In this document: piece after piece, positions 23,707 to 35,064 of the stretch
How positions within the stretch are numbered: the stretch's first letter is position 1
Layout of the letters: each line of letters begins with the position of its first letter
Source of the DNA: Fasciola hepatica
Lineage: Eukaryota > Platyhelminthes > Trematoda > Plagiorchiida > Fasciolidae
Assembly (NCBI GenBank): GCA_948099385.1
Contig: CANUEZ040000165.1
Coordinates: forward strand, 7,844,001-7,908,000
Reading direction: 5' to 3'
Length of the DNA: 64,000 nucleotides
Made by a program: the position numbers and the translations under genes
The notes under the pieces: model-generated
Told to the model about the DNA's origin: nothing
Databases searched by the model: none
Seen by the model: the letters and a program-made list of their open reading frames with translations, nothing else

Positions 23707-25060
23707 CAGTTACCGTTTATTCTACTGTTAGCCTCGCGCTTCCCTCCTCTGGTATCCATTGCTTCCTTCCAACATCATCGAGTAAACGGTTGACAGACGA
23801 CACACGCATAACGAGAGAAAGAGTCAAAAATAAAGCAAGAAACAGAAAAACAGAAAAAGAGAAAGAGTTCGAATGCAATGACACCACTGACCGTGACTCC
23901 TAGCCATATCACTCAATGTATCCAATCATCTGGTAGGTGGGTCGTATGAAATCCAACGAACAAACCTGACAAATCCCAATTGACCAAGTTCATTGGTCTA
24001 GGTTTCCATGCCTTTTCGCCATATCATTTACTGACAACCTCGACCTACCTTCCAATCATTACCTATCTCGGAGAACAGCAAACGCCGAGGAAGTCCATCG
24101 GTGGACATGCGTAACACATGTCCCAAACACTTCAACCTACTTGGATTCAGTACTTGATCCACAAACCGATCTCTGGTTCCCAACACCTTACGCCTAACCT
24201 TACCATTGTTGATACAGTGTTCCTCACCATATTCAGGCAATGCCCCAGTTATATCGATGTTCATACATCAACAGATTTCACCTGTTTTCCACTCTCAGTT
24301 GCCATGTTTCTGAGTTTTGTAAAAGAACGGACCTAACAGGTGCTGTGTACACTCGATTCTTGACAGACAGTCGGATATCCCGCCGACACCACAGATAAAT
24401 GAGACTGGCTAAAGCCAAAATATGCTTTTTGAATACGCGATGACATTCCATTGGATATGTGATCACACGGTGAGAATTATCTGCTCAGGTAACAAAACTT
24501 ATGTGCTTCAGTTAGAGTGTACCCCAACAACACAAGGACTGATGTGGAGCAAACCCGGTCTTGAGGCAACATTTCACACACTGAAGGGGCGGAACACATT
24601 CAAAATGCCGCTGCGTTGTTGTTCAGGCTATCATAGAAGGATTGCAATTCACCTGGATCTTCTCTCAGAAGAATAATTTTGTTGGCGTATTTCAAGTCAG
24701 ACAGTTAACTGAGATAGGGCTATCCCGAGGACCACTTCAATTGAAAATTTTATGAGGAAAGATGAAATAAAGCAACCCTGATGAACACCGCTTCTTGTGA
24801 TGAACTCGGGTGAAAGGTTGCAGTAAGCACGAATTCGGTTTCCACTGTTTGTATACTAAGATTGACACACCCTTCTTTGAAGAGCAGCTCCAGAGAACTT
24901 TGTGATTGACTGAACTGAAAACCGCTTTCAGATCAAGGTGGACAGAATATTTCGGAACAAGCTTCGAACAAGTAATATGAGACAGGCGGAGAATCCCCCG
25001 CTGTCTTGTTCTGTAACGAAACTCCGTGTGAGATTCGCTGAGAGGATTTAAAGGGAAGAC
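23707..25060 (-). mobile_element. 5'-truncated LINE, copy 1
   Basis: On the minus strand, the order is: an RT piece near 25.0-24.75 kb (HLDLKAVFSSVNHKVLW; family LDLKAAFDSFDREVLW), the palm region near 24.7-24.6 kb (LDLKYANKIILLREDPGELQ; family LEYADDIVLIGEDPGELQ), then the post-RT region, then a 3' UTR ending at 23707. The catalytic YADD reads YANK, so the copy is dead. The last 0.8 kb is almost identical to copy 2 at 31.96-32.76 kb. No poly(A) or short tandem tail is obvious at the end (CGGTAACTG). Confidence 0.85.
24028..24466 (-). pseudogene. LINE RT C-terminal region, copy 1
   Basis: Two minus-strand ORFs in different frames cover the conserved end of the LINE polyprotein. 24278-24466 has LASLIYLWCRRDIRLSVKNR and VRSVLLQNSETWQLRVENR. 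24028-24264 has RLKCLGHVLRMSTDGLPRRL and FSEIGNDWKVGRGCQ. These match the family order LSHLWRRRDIRLSIKGRVY, SETWPLRVE, RLRWLGHVLRM, GNGWKMGRGGQ. A frameshift separates the two ORFs, and stops follow GRGCQ. Confidence 0.85.
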
Positions 25061-25081
25061 TACGGAGACATCAGATCAGAC

Positions 25082-25232
25082 CCACCAAAGGTGGTGGTCA
25101 AATGGTCATCATGACGGACAATAAACCTTTTTATTCCGAGTCGGATTCCTCGCACAGGCTCCGGTCACCTTCACTAATTGGCAGCCTCAAAGTGGCCACT
25201 ACTCTCTTCCTGAAATATTGCCTCACGATTAC
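25082..25232 (+). repeat. SINE family B, partial copy
   Basis: Contains AATGGTCATCATGACGGAC (the family has ACGGTCATCGTGATGG), TTGGCAGCCTCAAAGTGGCC and CTTCCTGAAATATTGCC. These match the body of the copies at 26.1 and 53.2 kb. The (A)TAAATAAAT tail is missing. Confidence 0.6.
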
Positions 25233-25239
25233 AATGAAA

Positions 25240-26118
25240 GTGAATTAAATAGAAGAACACAAGAAAAGAATAGGAGCCCACTACTGAAGATCAAGTGCGA
25301 GATATATTTTTCAGGAAGGCAGCTAATACTAGATCAGTGCTTACAAATCCAAATTTGGAATAGTTTAACGGAGAATTGCTTTACTGATCTGAAGGAAGGG
25401 GCTCCTTTATTAATGATGACATGAATTCTGAAATGATTCTACTTAGAGAGAGAGAGAGAGGGAGAGAGAGAGAGAGAGAAGAAAAAAAATAAGACAGTTA
25501 CAACCGGAATTGGAAAGAATGACCCATGCTGGGAAAGAGTAAGACGTAAACAGACTTATATTGGTGGAAAAAGTTGGCCATACATTCCTTTATTGCGTTA
25601 CGTGGAATACACTCACGACAGGTAGGTTTGTGTGTACCTAGCTAGAGTAATGTTAACCAAATACTCTTTCTTTAGCACAATTATCAAAGATGGGCCTGCT
25701 GGTGAAAGAGCTGGTAGAGATTTACGGATGCTGGAACACAGAATATTGGCAGTAGAGATAAAATGGACGAAAAGTGAGTTGCTTCTTGTTTGACTTTTCA
25801 TAACTAGTCAGATTAAGATGAATGAGAGAAAATCAGAAGCTTGCGGAAACCTTTTCGGTTTACAAAGGACTCAGACGATATGAGAGAAGTTTTCTGGCCA
25901 CGCGAACAGAAAGCTTTTGGGTATGACTTCAGTCGATCGTAAAGTAGACACGCTTTGTACGAGTTTTCAGAAATCGCATTTCTCTGAGCTATCAATTTTG
26001 TTCCACCCAATATTGCCACAAGTCAATCGCTGCCTGTAGCCTCAAATTTATTTAACTTCTGCTGTTCATATTGTTATCCAAATCCACAGTCCACTAAGGA
26101 TAGTAGGTTGTCATCTGA
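25240..26118. other. Simple repeats and unassigned sequence
   Basis: A purine-rich GA tract at 25445-25490 (GA/GGGA units then a short A run) is the only clear element. ORFs at 25613-25801 (-) and 25813-26019 (-) lack known motifs. Confidence 0.5.
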
Positions 26119-26121
26119 ATT

Positions 26122-26300
26122 CCGGCTTGATAGGCCTTTGTTAAACGGTCATCGTGGTGTTCTTCTGACACGTCTGTCCCAGGTTCAAATCCCGTAAAGC
26201 CGCCAGTCGGTTCCCCAAGTGGCAGCCTTTAATTTGCCGCGATCCCCTTCCTAAGATGTTGTACTATTATTATATGATATTAAATAAATAAATGAATACG
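26122..26300 (+). repeat. tRNA-derived SINE, family B (best copy)
   Basis: The head has TGATAGGCCTTTGTTAAACG and the B box CAGGTTCAAATCCCGTAAAG. The body is GGCAGCCTTTAATTTGCCGC and CCTTCCTAAGATGTTGTACT. The tail is ATTATTATATGATATTAAAT followed by AAATAAATG. The same tail is seen at 53.2-53.37 kb (ATTATTATTACGTAATGAG then AATAAATAAAA), which supports a short TAAA-type 3' end made by LINE-driven priming. Confidence 0.8.
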
Positions 26301-26304
26301 ATGA

Positions 26305-27240
26305 CAAATATAAATTCGTTTACTATTTTAAATAGGCAGAAACTGGACACTGCTAACTTCTCAAGTAAATTTACCTAGGCCTGTGACGTCGATTACCTTG
26401 TATGCTGGGAACAGTGAGTGCAACACTAGCAAAAAAGGAACGTCCACGAATCACAAACTTCGTCCGGGTACGATTTTTTGTATGATGATAAACACGTGTG
26501 TTTTGTTTTATTGACTATACCGACCAGGTGTTCCATCCTGTTCCGTTTACTCTTGAAGGCCTAGCCAGCAGAAGAGGTAGTGAAATAATGAGGATGCAAA
26601 AAATCACTATCAACCCTTTGTCTACTCCTCAGACAGAAGAGGACACGGGGAATAAGGAAACGTCCATAGTCACGTGAGACTGAATTCCGGATGAAATCGC
26701 CATGAAGTCACGCGCGCTTGGCTTGACAAACATTTCGTGACCAGTCGGAGTGATATCATCAGCGCTATGGTTTTACTCATCTTCACTATTTATAGCTTCG
26801 AATTTGCGTCTCATTTTGTCCTATTTATTGGATGGCTCTAAACCGACAAAATTAGAGCAGGAACTCTTTCACTATTTATATTAGTTTTATAGAATTATTC
26901 CAGTCACTCTTCGACGACTCACGATGAAGAGAAACAATGGAGACAGCGTGTAATGCAGGCTGTTTGTTTTTCTTTCTCGACGGTCGCGAACGGGAAAAAT
27001 ATGCCGATTTATGAAGGATAGAGTACTGAAAGAGAAAGAGTCACGTAGGCTCGACTGAAAGCCCCTTTGAAGGGGTAAATGAGTCTGTTTAGCTTAGGCC
27101 AGGGTGAATTCACGAGTAAACACCGATTGATTCATACGGGAGTTCTGTTGTAGGCAGACAAATTGAAATTTTGTTCACTGTGTTAGATGCCAAGTGCCAA
27201 TATATTTGGGCTGGTAAACCTCATCATCCATACGTGAAAA
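26305..27240. other. No recognisable gene
   Basis: Neither strand shows a known coding motif. The plus strand has only very short ORFs. Confidence 0.45.
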
Positions 27241-27259
27241 GTACGAAGCCTTTCGCTAT

Positions 27260-27341
27260 GGCTTCGTAGCTCAGCTGTTGGATCATACGCGGCACTAACC
27301 AATGGTTGACGCCCATGCGTGGGTTCGAATAACACCAGGAT
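27260..27341 (+). repeat. tRNA-like sequence
   Basis: GGCTTCGTAGCTCAGCTGTT has the T8-A9 and GCTC D-stem layout of a tRNA start, and GTGGGTTCGAATAACACC carries a B box about 45 bases later. The acceptor arms do not close, so it is a tRNA pseudogene or SINE head. Just upstream, CGAAGCC and GGCTTCG (27244-27266) form a small inverted repeat with the start of the element. Confidence 0.6.
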
Positions 27342-27344
27342 CAA

Positions 27345-27890
27345 CGAACTTAACATTTGGATCATTTAAATTTTGTCACATCCGACAAATCATACTTTAT
27401 AATCGTTCCCGAGTTTTATTATTGTATCGAAATGATTTGTGACCACAGATCAATAAAATTACGATTCACTTGATTCAATAAATGGTCTCCTTTAAAATGC
27501 GAACAAGTTTTAATCATTAAAATCCTGATCGGTTTGTGTGCTTCACTAACCGAGTCGGTTGACTTTATTGCGCTTTAAAAAATCCCGAAACTTGAGAAAA
27601 AACTTCCAACTCTCCCCCCCACACACACCTTCCACCCCTTAGTTAATCATATGGGTAGTCTTATTTGATCCCAGAATTCCATCTCTTTTCACATACCAAA
27701 TGGTCACATGCTAAACTAGAATACTGATATTTTAGTATTAAATTACTTCAAAAAGCATTTACTGCGAATAACAATACTTTTTATGTGAGTAGTAGAATTG
27801 ATTTTACATCATATGGGTTTCACCATGCAATGTGAACTTTCGTACCATAGAAAATCGTAGAAGCTGTTCCATCCTTGGTAGGAATCATGA
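27345..27890. other. AT-rich unassigned sequence
   Basis: No long ORF or known repeat. A short C run followed by CA (27607-27625) is the only simple repeat. Confidence 0.4.
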
Positions 27891-27895
27891 GCAGA

Positions 27896-28018
27896 GCACA
27901 TCCGACGAGCCTCAACTGAGATTCGAACCCGGGATGAACAAGGATGAAACAGCTATACAGTGCTTCCATGGTTTCCAGTGATTTGAGCGTTCACATTGCA
28001 TGATGAATCTCATATTAT
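27896..28018 (+). repeat. SINE family A with internal deletion
   Basis: The B-box part GATTCGAACCCGGGATG passes straight into AACAAGGATGAAACAGCTAT, so about 24 bases of the body (GGATGTGCACTGCTGATG... in other copies) are gone. The rest, CAGTGCTTCCATGGTTTCCA and GCATGATGAATCTCATATTA, matches the family closely. The head is weak. Confidence 0.7.
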
Positions 28019-28024
28019 GAAAAA

Positions 28025-28798
28025 TACTTTCATAAATTATGGGATTTTTTAATTAAGTTCAGGGGGAAACTTCGCGAACAGAAGAAAGCCGTGATGTATG
28101 AATCTCGAATGCGTTAGTCGAGTGCAATTTAAACAGTTGGAACTTGCAAAGTGATTTCTGTGTGATCCCAAATATTCTCGGGGTCATATGAGATTGGCAT
28201 TCTCCTGTGCATTCTAACTTTTCAACGAGTTGGATAAAATGGACACTCCACATGGTCCCGTAGGATCACCAAGTATCGATCCGCCCCCTCTGAGATTCCC
28301 CGAGTTCGGTTTTACTTCTATTCGAGATAAGGGATATCCTGAAATCTTCGAAGTTTACCGTATCGCTTGACAGATCACTAGGATTCAGTTTGATTGATCT
28401 ACAACAAGATTTGCATAACAAATACGTGTTTACCATTCTAATGGTGATACTACTACTCTTTCAGTCGAGAGCGTAGTACTCGACCAAAGATATGCGGATG
28501 ACAACAGTCAAAAATCTCAGCTCCTTGTGGGTTCAAATAGTTAGGATATTCACACAAACCTCTATAGGAGTAATGCGTACGAAAAGCAGCATTGTAAATC
28601 AGACGCATGCGGGTCAAGATTTGTAATCCACTTTCCAATAATTCCGAGAACCAAGGACGTACGGGATGGGGGTAGCGGATGGTTAACTACGATCGATTAG
28701 ACTTTTACCATGTGAATGGGAAAAGCAAAAGTATGCAAGCACGCTAGAAACAAATGTGCATGAAGAATGAAAGCTTCATTCAGCTGAAACAGGTGCTT
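28025..28798. other. No recognisable gene
   Basis: Minus-strand ORFs at 28059-28253 and 28453-28638 carry no motif I know. Confidence 0.35.
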
Positions 28799-28800
28799 TC

Positions 28801-28843
28801 GGAGAGAGACAGAGAGAGAGAGAGAGAGGGAGAGAGAGAGAGA
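28801..28843. repeat. (GA)n microsatellite
   Basis: An interrupted GA tract with CA and GG breaks. Confidence 0.9.
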
Positions 28844-28849
28844 ACAAGT

Positions 28850-30225
28850 TACGACGTTGACTTTCATTGTCCTCTATGACAATGACAACATTGTGATTCG
28901 GTGAACGTGTATAACACAGAATACGTATTAGTAATATTGGTATCGGTAGTAAAGTTTGTTTTTGTTATTGTCGTTGTTGTTGGTGGTTGTAAGATCAATA
29001 AAGAAAAAACATGCTGGTCCTATCGTTCGTTCCCCAGTTGACAGCTGTGAAATTACCGAAGAATTCGATGAGATGGGCGAAACTTTCTCATGAGATCTGG
29101 TAAGTTGATTTAAATTTAGGGCACGAGATAGACAGCCATCTTTCGGCAAACATTCAGTCTACCGATTAACTCAAGCGAAAGGGGTTGAATGACCAGGCCG
29201 ACTAATAGATGGCTGACAGTGATGGCGATAATGATGGTATTAGTGATAATGATAAAACACTAATAATAATAGTTGTAATTCTCGTTATTCCAGCAATATT
29301 TCAGTAAATTTGATTTGTTCCATCTTCCGAACCACATTTCGGACGCCGATCAGGTCACTTATGCCCAAAAGCGATACTGTTGCCGTGGTATTACCGATCG
29401 CAAGAGAAAAAGGACGGTGTTTCATTTTGACCGAGTTTCAAATTCGTCTGAGTGGAGTGATAAAAGGTTCAGAAGAACAAGGTTTACATTGTCTGCAGAA
29501 TGACTGTGTCTTATCAACACGAATCTTTTCACGGAAAACTCTTGGAAACTCTGTACAGCTGTTTCAGCTTGATGTAGCTGGGAGCAGTTGAAATGCCTAT
29601 CCGCCGAGTACCCAGTGGGATTCGAACGCAGATTGAACGCGACTGTGAGTCATATGTGTCATGAAAAAACAGACCGTCAAGAGCCAGTTCTCCCAGCTAA
29701 TTGGTCACCTGTGCGAGTCACACATAGTCACACATCCAGGTTGAGTCCTGCTTGTGCCATTTGTCTAATATGCACAGCAAAGATGAAATAGCTCCATGGT
29801 GATGAGTTAAGCGTGCAATTCTAGGAACGGGAGTTGGACTTCACTCCTACAAGGTCAATCAACACGTTGTCAGTTTTCTATTGTTTATAACATCGCTCAC
29901 CTAGACATTGCTAGCATACTGACCAGGTTTCCCGTTAGCCATTTCCTGTTCCGATGTCCGTTAACATTTGCCCCAATTGCTGATTACGCAATTTTTCATG
30001 GTTTTCCGTTTATCATGCAGTCGTTCGTCTTTTTGCGCTTCCGTACGTTAGTTACCGGGCCCAACAACCACACAATCGGAGGTTGTTTTCTACCTCTTTA
30101 GATTGTGTTATGCGTACCTTGATCTACCGTTAGGCAGTGATTGTTACAGCTCTCCTCAGTTATACAAGCCTCTAAAATATGTTAAACGTGTGGGCATTAG
30201 GGCATGATAGATAGACTCAAACTGG
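28850..30225. other. Unassigned, with weak SINE traces
   Basis: On the minus strand a B-box-like GCGTTCGAATCCCACTGG lies at about 29600-29625. Plus-strand GCAAAGATGAAATAGCTCCA at 29776 recalls the family A body (AACAAGGATGAAATAGCT). Both are too weak to give borders. ORFs at 29310-29591 and 29588-29791 (+) overlap these traces and are not called. Confidence 0.35.
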
Positions 30226-30229
30226 ATGG

Positions 30230-30258
30230 GGGTTTTTTTCCGGGGGGGGGGGGGGGGG
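30230..30258. repeat. Poly-G run
   Basis: T7-C2 followed by 17 consecutive G residues. Long pure G runs are error-prone in sequencing, so the exact length is doubtful. Confidence 0.9.
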
Positions 30259-30261
30259 TTT

Positions 30262-31950
30262 AGGGGAGTGGTTATCGTGGTAGGAATGCACATTTCCTAT
30301 GCTAGCTCGATTACTGCACGGGGTACCTATCTGGGGAATTGTGAAAAAAATCGATACACAAACAATTTGGACCGGTAGTATTGTATATTTGAATAAGGAA
30401 AAAAAACGTTTGTGATCAACTTGGTTCAAATCAGCGAAAACTATCAGCTGAGCAATAAAGTCGAGCATGTTGACCTTTTGGTTACCGCCCTTTCACCAGG
30501 AGAATAATACGTTTAAAAAAAATATTCACAGAATTTCCTTGTTGGCATGAGGAGTCTGGATTTTGAATAACGGAAAGTTCAACTTCCAATTTCCCGTTCA
30601 AAAAAGTAATTTATTCAGGAAACAGAAGGCAGCGTAGTTAACATTGAAAAATTACGCATAGATATGTAGACTTCATGTGAATATGAACATAGCTGGTTAC
30701 AGTGGTTTTTTTAACAGTCATTCTGTGAGAACGACTAAACTCGAATGACCGAACGAATAACACACACACACACGCACTCCTTGTAACCAGTCGATCAGTT
30801 GGCGACTCCTTGTTGGAAAGTAGATTTTTCTTTGGCTTAAGTTCCAAATGAAATATTCGTTTGTTTGCGGTCAGAGGGAAACGTGAACTAGCGGTCCCAT
30901 TTCTTAATTTAACGAGTGGGTGCTTGTGTCCGTGAGAGAGTGAACGACCATTGGGTTTAACAGTTGTTTAAATCACTTATTTGCTGGCGCCCTGGGTATT
31001 GATCAAGTTTGTGCGAATTACCTAATCACGTTCATCTGACCGCGTGGAAGCGCGTCAACTCAGCCCTTCCTCGAAGTGAATCAAACTACTCTCGTATGGG
31101 TTGACGAACGGCCATCTACGGCAGCGTGCGGTCATTTAAACCCGTGTTCGACAAGCATATGCTTGAGGTCAGATTTCCAAATCGTTCAAATCCGAGTCAG
31201 CCATCGATCTATGCAGGACAGATAAAATAATTCTGATCGAAAGCTATTGGTTAATTTGCATGTACGTATTATCGTAGTAGTATGTGTTTCTGCATTCCTG
31301 TAATGGTATTCTAGAGGAAGTCAAATGGAATCACTGAGCCAAATATCAATACTACCTACCTCCTTTTTCTTATCCCAAATTCGTAACAGGTGTACCATAG
31401 GTTGCATAACAACCATACGCATATTCACTTTATAGTGACACCCACATTACCGGGTTATACTGTTTGTTCGGAATTGCAGAAGGAGTAGATTTTATTTTTA
31501 ATCCAATACACGCACACACGCACACCCACGCACACACACCCACGCACGTTTGAAGACCACAATGTGCGTCTGTTGTCACGGTGTTTCCATAAGTCGTAGA
31601 ATGCAATCTGATATGGCTGCTAAGCGCGAGCCGGTGATGTGTCCCAATTGTCGCCTAAATTCATAGTGAATGCACAGCATTGTTGTGGCGAGGGCGGCAT
31701 TTTACAGGTCATGAGAATGTCGGAGTTTTGCTTGCGCCGGCGGGATTGGGGAGGATTGGGGAGGGGTGGGGGCGGGCGGTAAGGGACTGGATGATTTGTG
31801 TGTGTGTGTGTGTGAGCCAAATGAACAGTTATGACGACTTTTGATAAGCGCGGAAAGGATCACAGAGGTGGAATGCGATCATTTTATCCACGCATCTCCA
31901 CAGCCAAATTGAAACATCCAACATGAAACGCTAGAAACAACGGTTTGACC
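30262..31950. other. Simple repeats and unassigned sequence
   Basis: CA tracts lie at 30761-30775 and 31500-31550, and a GT tract at 31797-31814. A G-rich bit lies at 31740-31780. ORFs overlapping them are repeat artefacts. No gene is seen. Confidence 0.45.
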
Positions 31951-31958
31951 GTCAGTTG

Positions 31959-32860
31959 CAGTTACCGTTTATTCTACCGTTAGCCTCGAGCTTCCCTCCT
32001 CTGGTATCCATTGCTTCCTTCCAACATCATCGAGTAAAGGGTAGACAGACGACACAAGCATAACGAGAGAAAGAGTCAAAAATAAAGCAAGAAACAGAAA
32101 AACAGAAAAAGAGAAAGAGTTCGAATGCAATGACACCACTGACCGTGACTCCTAGCCATATCACTCAATGTATCCAATCATCTGGTAGGTGGGCCGTATG
32201 AAATCCAACGAACAAACCTGACAAATCCCAATTGACCAAGTTCACTGGTCTAGGTTTTCATACCTTTTCGCCATATCATTTACTGACAACCTCGACCTAC
32301 CTTCCAATCATTACCTATCTCGGAGAACAGCAAACGCCGAGGAAGTCCATCGGTGGACATGCGTAACACATGTCCCAAACACTTCAACCTACTGGGTTTC
32401 AGTACTTGATCCAAAAACCGATCTCTGGTTCCCAACACCTTACGCCTAACCTTACCATTGTTGATACAGTGTTCCTCACCATATTCAGGCAATGCCCCAG
32501 TTATATCGATGTTCATACATCAACAGATTTCACCTGTTTTCCTCTCTCAGTTGCCATATTTCTGAGTTGTGTAAAAGAACGGACCTAACCGGTGCTGTGT
32601 ACACTCGATTCTTGACAGACAGTCGGATATCCCGCCGACACCACAGATAGGTGAGACTGGCTAAAGCCAAAATATGCTTTTTGAATACGCGATGACATTC
32701 CATTGGATATGTGAGAATTATCTGCTCAGGTAACAAAACTTATGTGCTTCAGTTAGAGTTTCCCTCGAAACACAAGGACTGGCTTGAATCCACTCAAATC
32801 CTGCTTCATCATTCGGTTTGTCTGCAACTTAAGCGATTGCAACAGCATCAGAAATAAAGA
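31959..32860 (-). mobile_element. 5'-truncated LINE, copy 2
   Basis: The block 31959-32759 repeats 23707-24518 in the same orientation with roughly 18 substitutions and one 11-base indel by eye (about 98% identical). Identity falls off abruptly at the stretch GTGCTTCAGTTAGAG. Beyond it, a minus-strand reading, QDLSGFKPVLVFRGK, still fits the family (QDW.GSNPVLVLAGE), so a more diverged LINE segment may extend to about 32860. Both 3' ends stop at the same base (CGGTAACTG on the minus strand) against unrelated flanks. Confidence 0.85.
32280..32736 (-). pseudogene. LINE RT C-terminal region, copy 2
   Basis: Same two ORFs as in copy 1, with small differences: LASLTYLWCRRDIRLSVKNR, VRSVLLHNSEIWQLREENR, then RLKCLGHVLRMSTDGLPRRL and FSEIGNDWKVGRGCQ in a second frame. 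The frameshift between the ORFs lies in the shared sequence, so it probably predates the split of the copies. SETWQLR is SEIWQLR here. Confidence 0.85.
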
Positions 32861-32869
32861 GCAGCTTTG

Positions 32870-33595
32870 TTATTTCTCGTCAAAGGCAATAATTCGGCTG
32901 GTTGGTCACAAGAGGTCTAGGTTTAGCGGATACCCGAACCCTTTTATACTGAGGAGGCCGGTATTTTTTGTCGAACGGAAGGAACACCCACGCCCACTGT
33001 TGAGGGTTTCTTCGTCTGAAAGCAATCCTCAGTTTGTTCCACGAGTGAAAATGTGTATGTACAACGGCCTGCGTAGGTGGAAAAGACTTACACTTTGTGT
33101 AACCGGATGACTGAAAGTTTTCAGAACTGGATTCAACATGTGACGAGATAACCAGAATCCGGTGTGAGCATAATAGAAACGTCAAAAACCGTCAGACTTC
33201 GTCATTAACCATAGCTCATCGTTTTCTAATTACTCGACTTCAAGATGACCGCGACACCGCGGTTCAGTTCATCAAAGCAACACGAAATACAAAACCGTTG
33301 AGACCCATCGAAACCATAGATATTATTCGCTGGAAGCACCAGTTATGCCAACAAAAAAGAACTCATCGTTGTATTGTTCACGCCATGATCACTTCGTTTC
33401 TTATTTTGCTCTTGGTTGCCCACACCCACATACACCCCACACACACACTGTTGCCGTCCAAGACCCCTATTTAAGTTTTCCTTTTTGCGGTATTCACCAA
33501 GTTGGGATGCCGAGAAATCACTCTGGGCGTAAATCGTACCGTGCTGCAACTTCGACTTTTCCAACCAAGAAGCAGAATTGTGCTGCATCGGTAGT
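32870..33595. other. Unassigned sequence between two LINEs
   Basis: Overlapping ORFs on both strands (32784-33110 +, 32880-33185 - and 33345-33614 +) have no recognised motif. A CA-rich bit lies at 33424-33450. Confidence 0.35.
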
Positions 33596-33599
33596 CGAT

Positions 33600-34375
33600 C
33601 AAGTTCTGCTCTAGCTCATGAAGAGGTTACTGCCTCACAGTGCGTTCTGAACAGTCTCATCTTGTCCGTCTCGCGGTACGGAAAGTTCTTATCATCTTCA
33701 GAATATGAGTTGCTACTACAAAGTTGGCAGGGGTCCAACGCCGCACTCGTAGTTAGTGGTGACAGGTTAGAAATTGTCATGAAGTGTATCTACGTGGGAC
33801 ATCGTATAAGTACTGGTGGGAAGGTTGGAGATGAGATTGTCAACCGAAAAAAGAAAGCCCAGGCGGTGTTCTGCAATACTCTTCTTGTACGGAGACAATC
33901 AGACACTTTCGTTGCTCTGAAATACGGAGTGTACAAAGCTGCTGTAAGCCGTGTGCTTCAGTATGGTTGTGAGATCAGGTCTGTTCGAGAGGCCGAAGCC
34001 GACCGGTTGTCTGTCTTCGATCCACGTTGCCTAAGGAGTATTTCGCCAGTTGGGTGGAAACCCCGAATCAGCAACTCCACAGCTCGTATACGCGTTTTCC
34101 AAAATGGACGTACCTCGTACTCAGTTAGTACGCTAATATAGCTCCACCGGCTTCTTCGGCTAGGATTTGTAATAGGTACGCTTCTCTACCGACTCCCTAG
34201 TCTTGCTTTGCTTGGGTGACCAAATCGGCATGGAGATAAAGGTATGACATGACACCGGTCTGTCAAAACCTTGAAGTCGAGGCTTACCTCCGTCGGTTCC
34301 TCACGTCTGCCTCGCTGGGGACCTGGAGATCCACTTTATGCGTGGTTAGAAAATTTGTTGAAAAATGGTTGTAAG
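33600..34375 (+). pseudogene. LINE RT C-terminal half
   Basis: The plus strand reads LNSLILSVSRYGKFLSSSEY (family LNQLAISVCRYGMCFAPSKC), ELLLQSWQGSNAALVVSGD, RLEIVMKCIYVGHRISTGGK, VGDEIVNRKKKAQAVF, VSRVLQYGCEIRSVREAEAD (family RSVLLYGCETWPLRVED) and RLSVFDPRCLRSISP. After stops, fragments TLKSRLTSVGSSRLPRWGPG and PLYAWLENL match the family end (VRLPGWGPRD..QWLETL). It is on the opposite strand to the LINE at 32 kb and more diverged from it. The RT palm YADD is absent, so it is a truncated copy. Confidence 0.85.
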
Positions 34376-34379
34376 TCCT

Positions 34380-34965
34380 AACCAGTGGCATGCGTGTTGC
34401 GAAGGTGTATGTCCCAGCTTCTGACAAAACTTATTTTCCACACTTTTCGTATTCGTAATCTATTCATGTTCTGCATGCGACGTCGCCTCTGTACAGTATA
34501 CCGGGATATTAGTGACTGATTAGGAGCGAATGTGGTACTGAAAGAAATTTTCCAAATTAAAAAGGCGAATAGTGGAATCAGAAACATCAGTTTGCCCTCA
34601 GCACCTAGAAGCATTTCCCTAAAATAGTGACGTGACGAGGTGACTTCTCAAAGAGCCTCAGACTCCTCCAGTGAACCCGCGGACAACCCTTTCCTTGAAT
34701 AAGCATGGAATGACACCGACATCTGAGCTGAGAACTTTTCATAAAAGTCAGGAAGATTATAACACCTTTGCTGGTGATGAAAACTGGATGGTTTAAGTGT
34801 CATACTCAGTGATCTGCATTTCAGTAATTTCTTTCCCTCATTGTGGGTATTCATAAAGAGTCACCGAAAGCTTGAAACACGAATAAATTTACCCATGTAT
34901 GACCTTAGACATTCACACGTACATGGAACTTATCAGAAACATATGAGGACACAGATAAGGAATAC
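34380..34965. other. No recognisable gene
   Basis: Minus-strand ORFs at 34378-34614 and 34648-34854 carry no known motif. Confidence 0.35.
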
Positions 34966-34970
34966 TCCAG

Positions 34971-35060
34971 ACTATCAGTAGCTCAATCGTAGAGCACCTG
35001 GCTGCTGGCGGACAGCAGCTGTCAAACTAGCCTAGGCAACTACTTCGAGTTCCCACCACC
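34971..35060 (+). repeat. tRNA-like sequence
   Basis: ATCAGTAGCTCAATCGTAGAGCA gives a good tRNA D-arm (GCTC...GAGC). CTGGCTGCTGGCGGACAGCA can pair as an anticodon-like stem. CTTCGAGTTCCCACC is a T-arm-like piece, but it is displaced by about 15 extra bases. This looks like a tRNA pseudogene or a SINE head with an insertion. Confidence 0.5.
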
Positions 35061-35064
35061 AAAG

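Noticed and set aside
34971..35060. Functional tRNA gene
   Set aside because: The T arm is displaced by extra bases and the acceptor ends do not pair.
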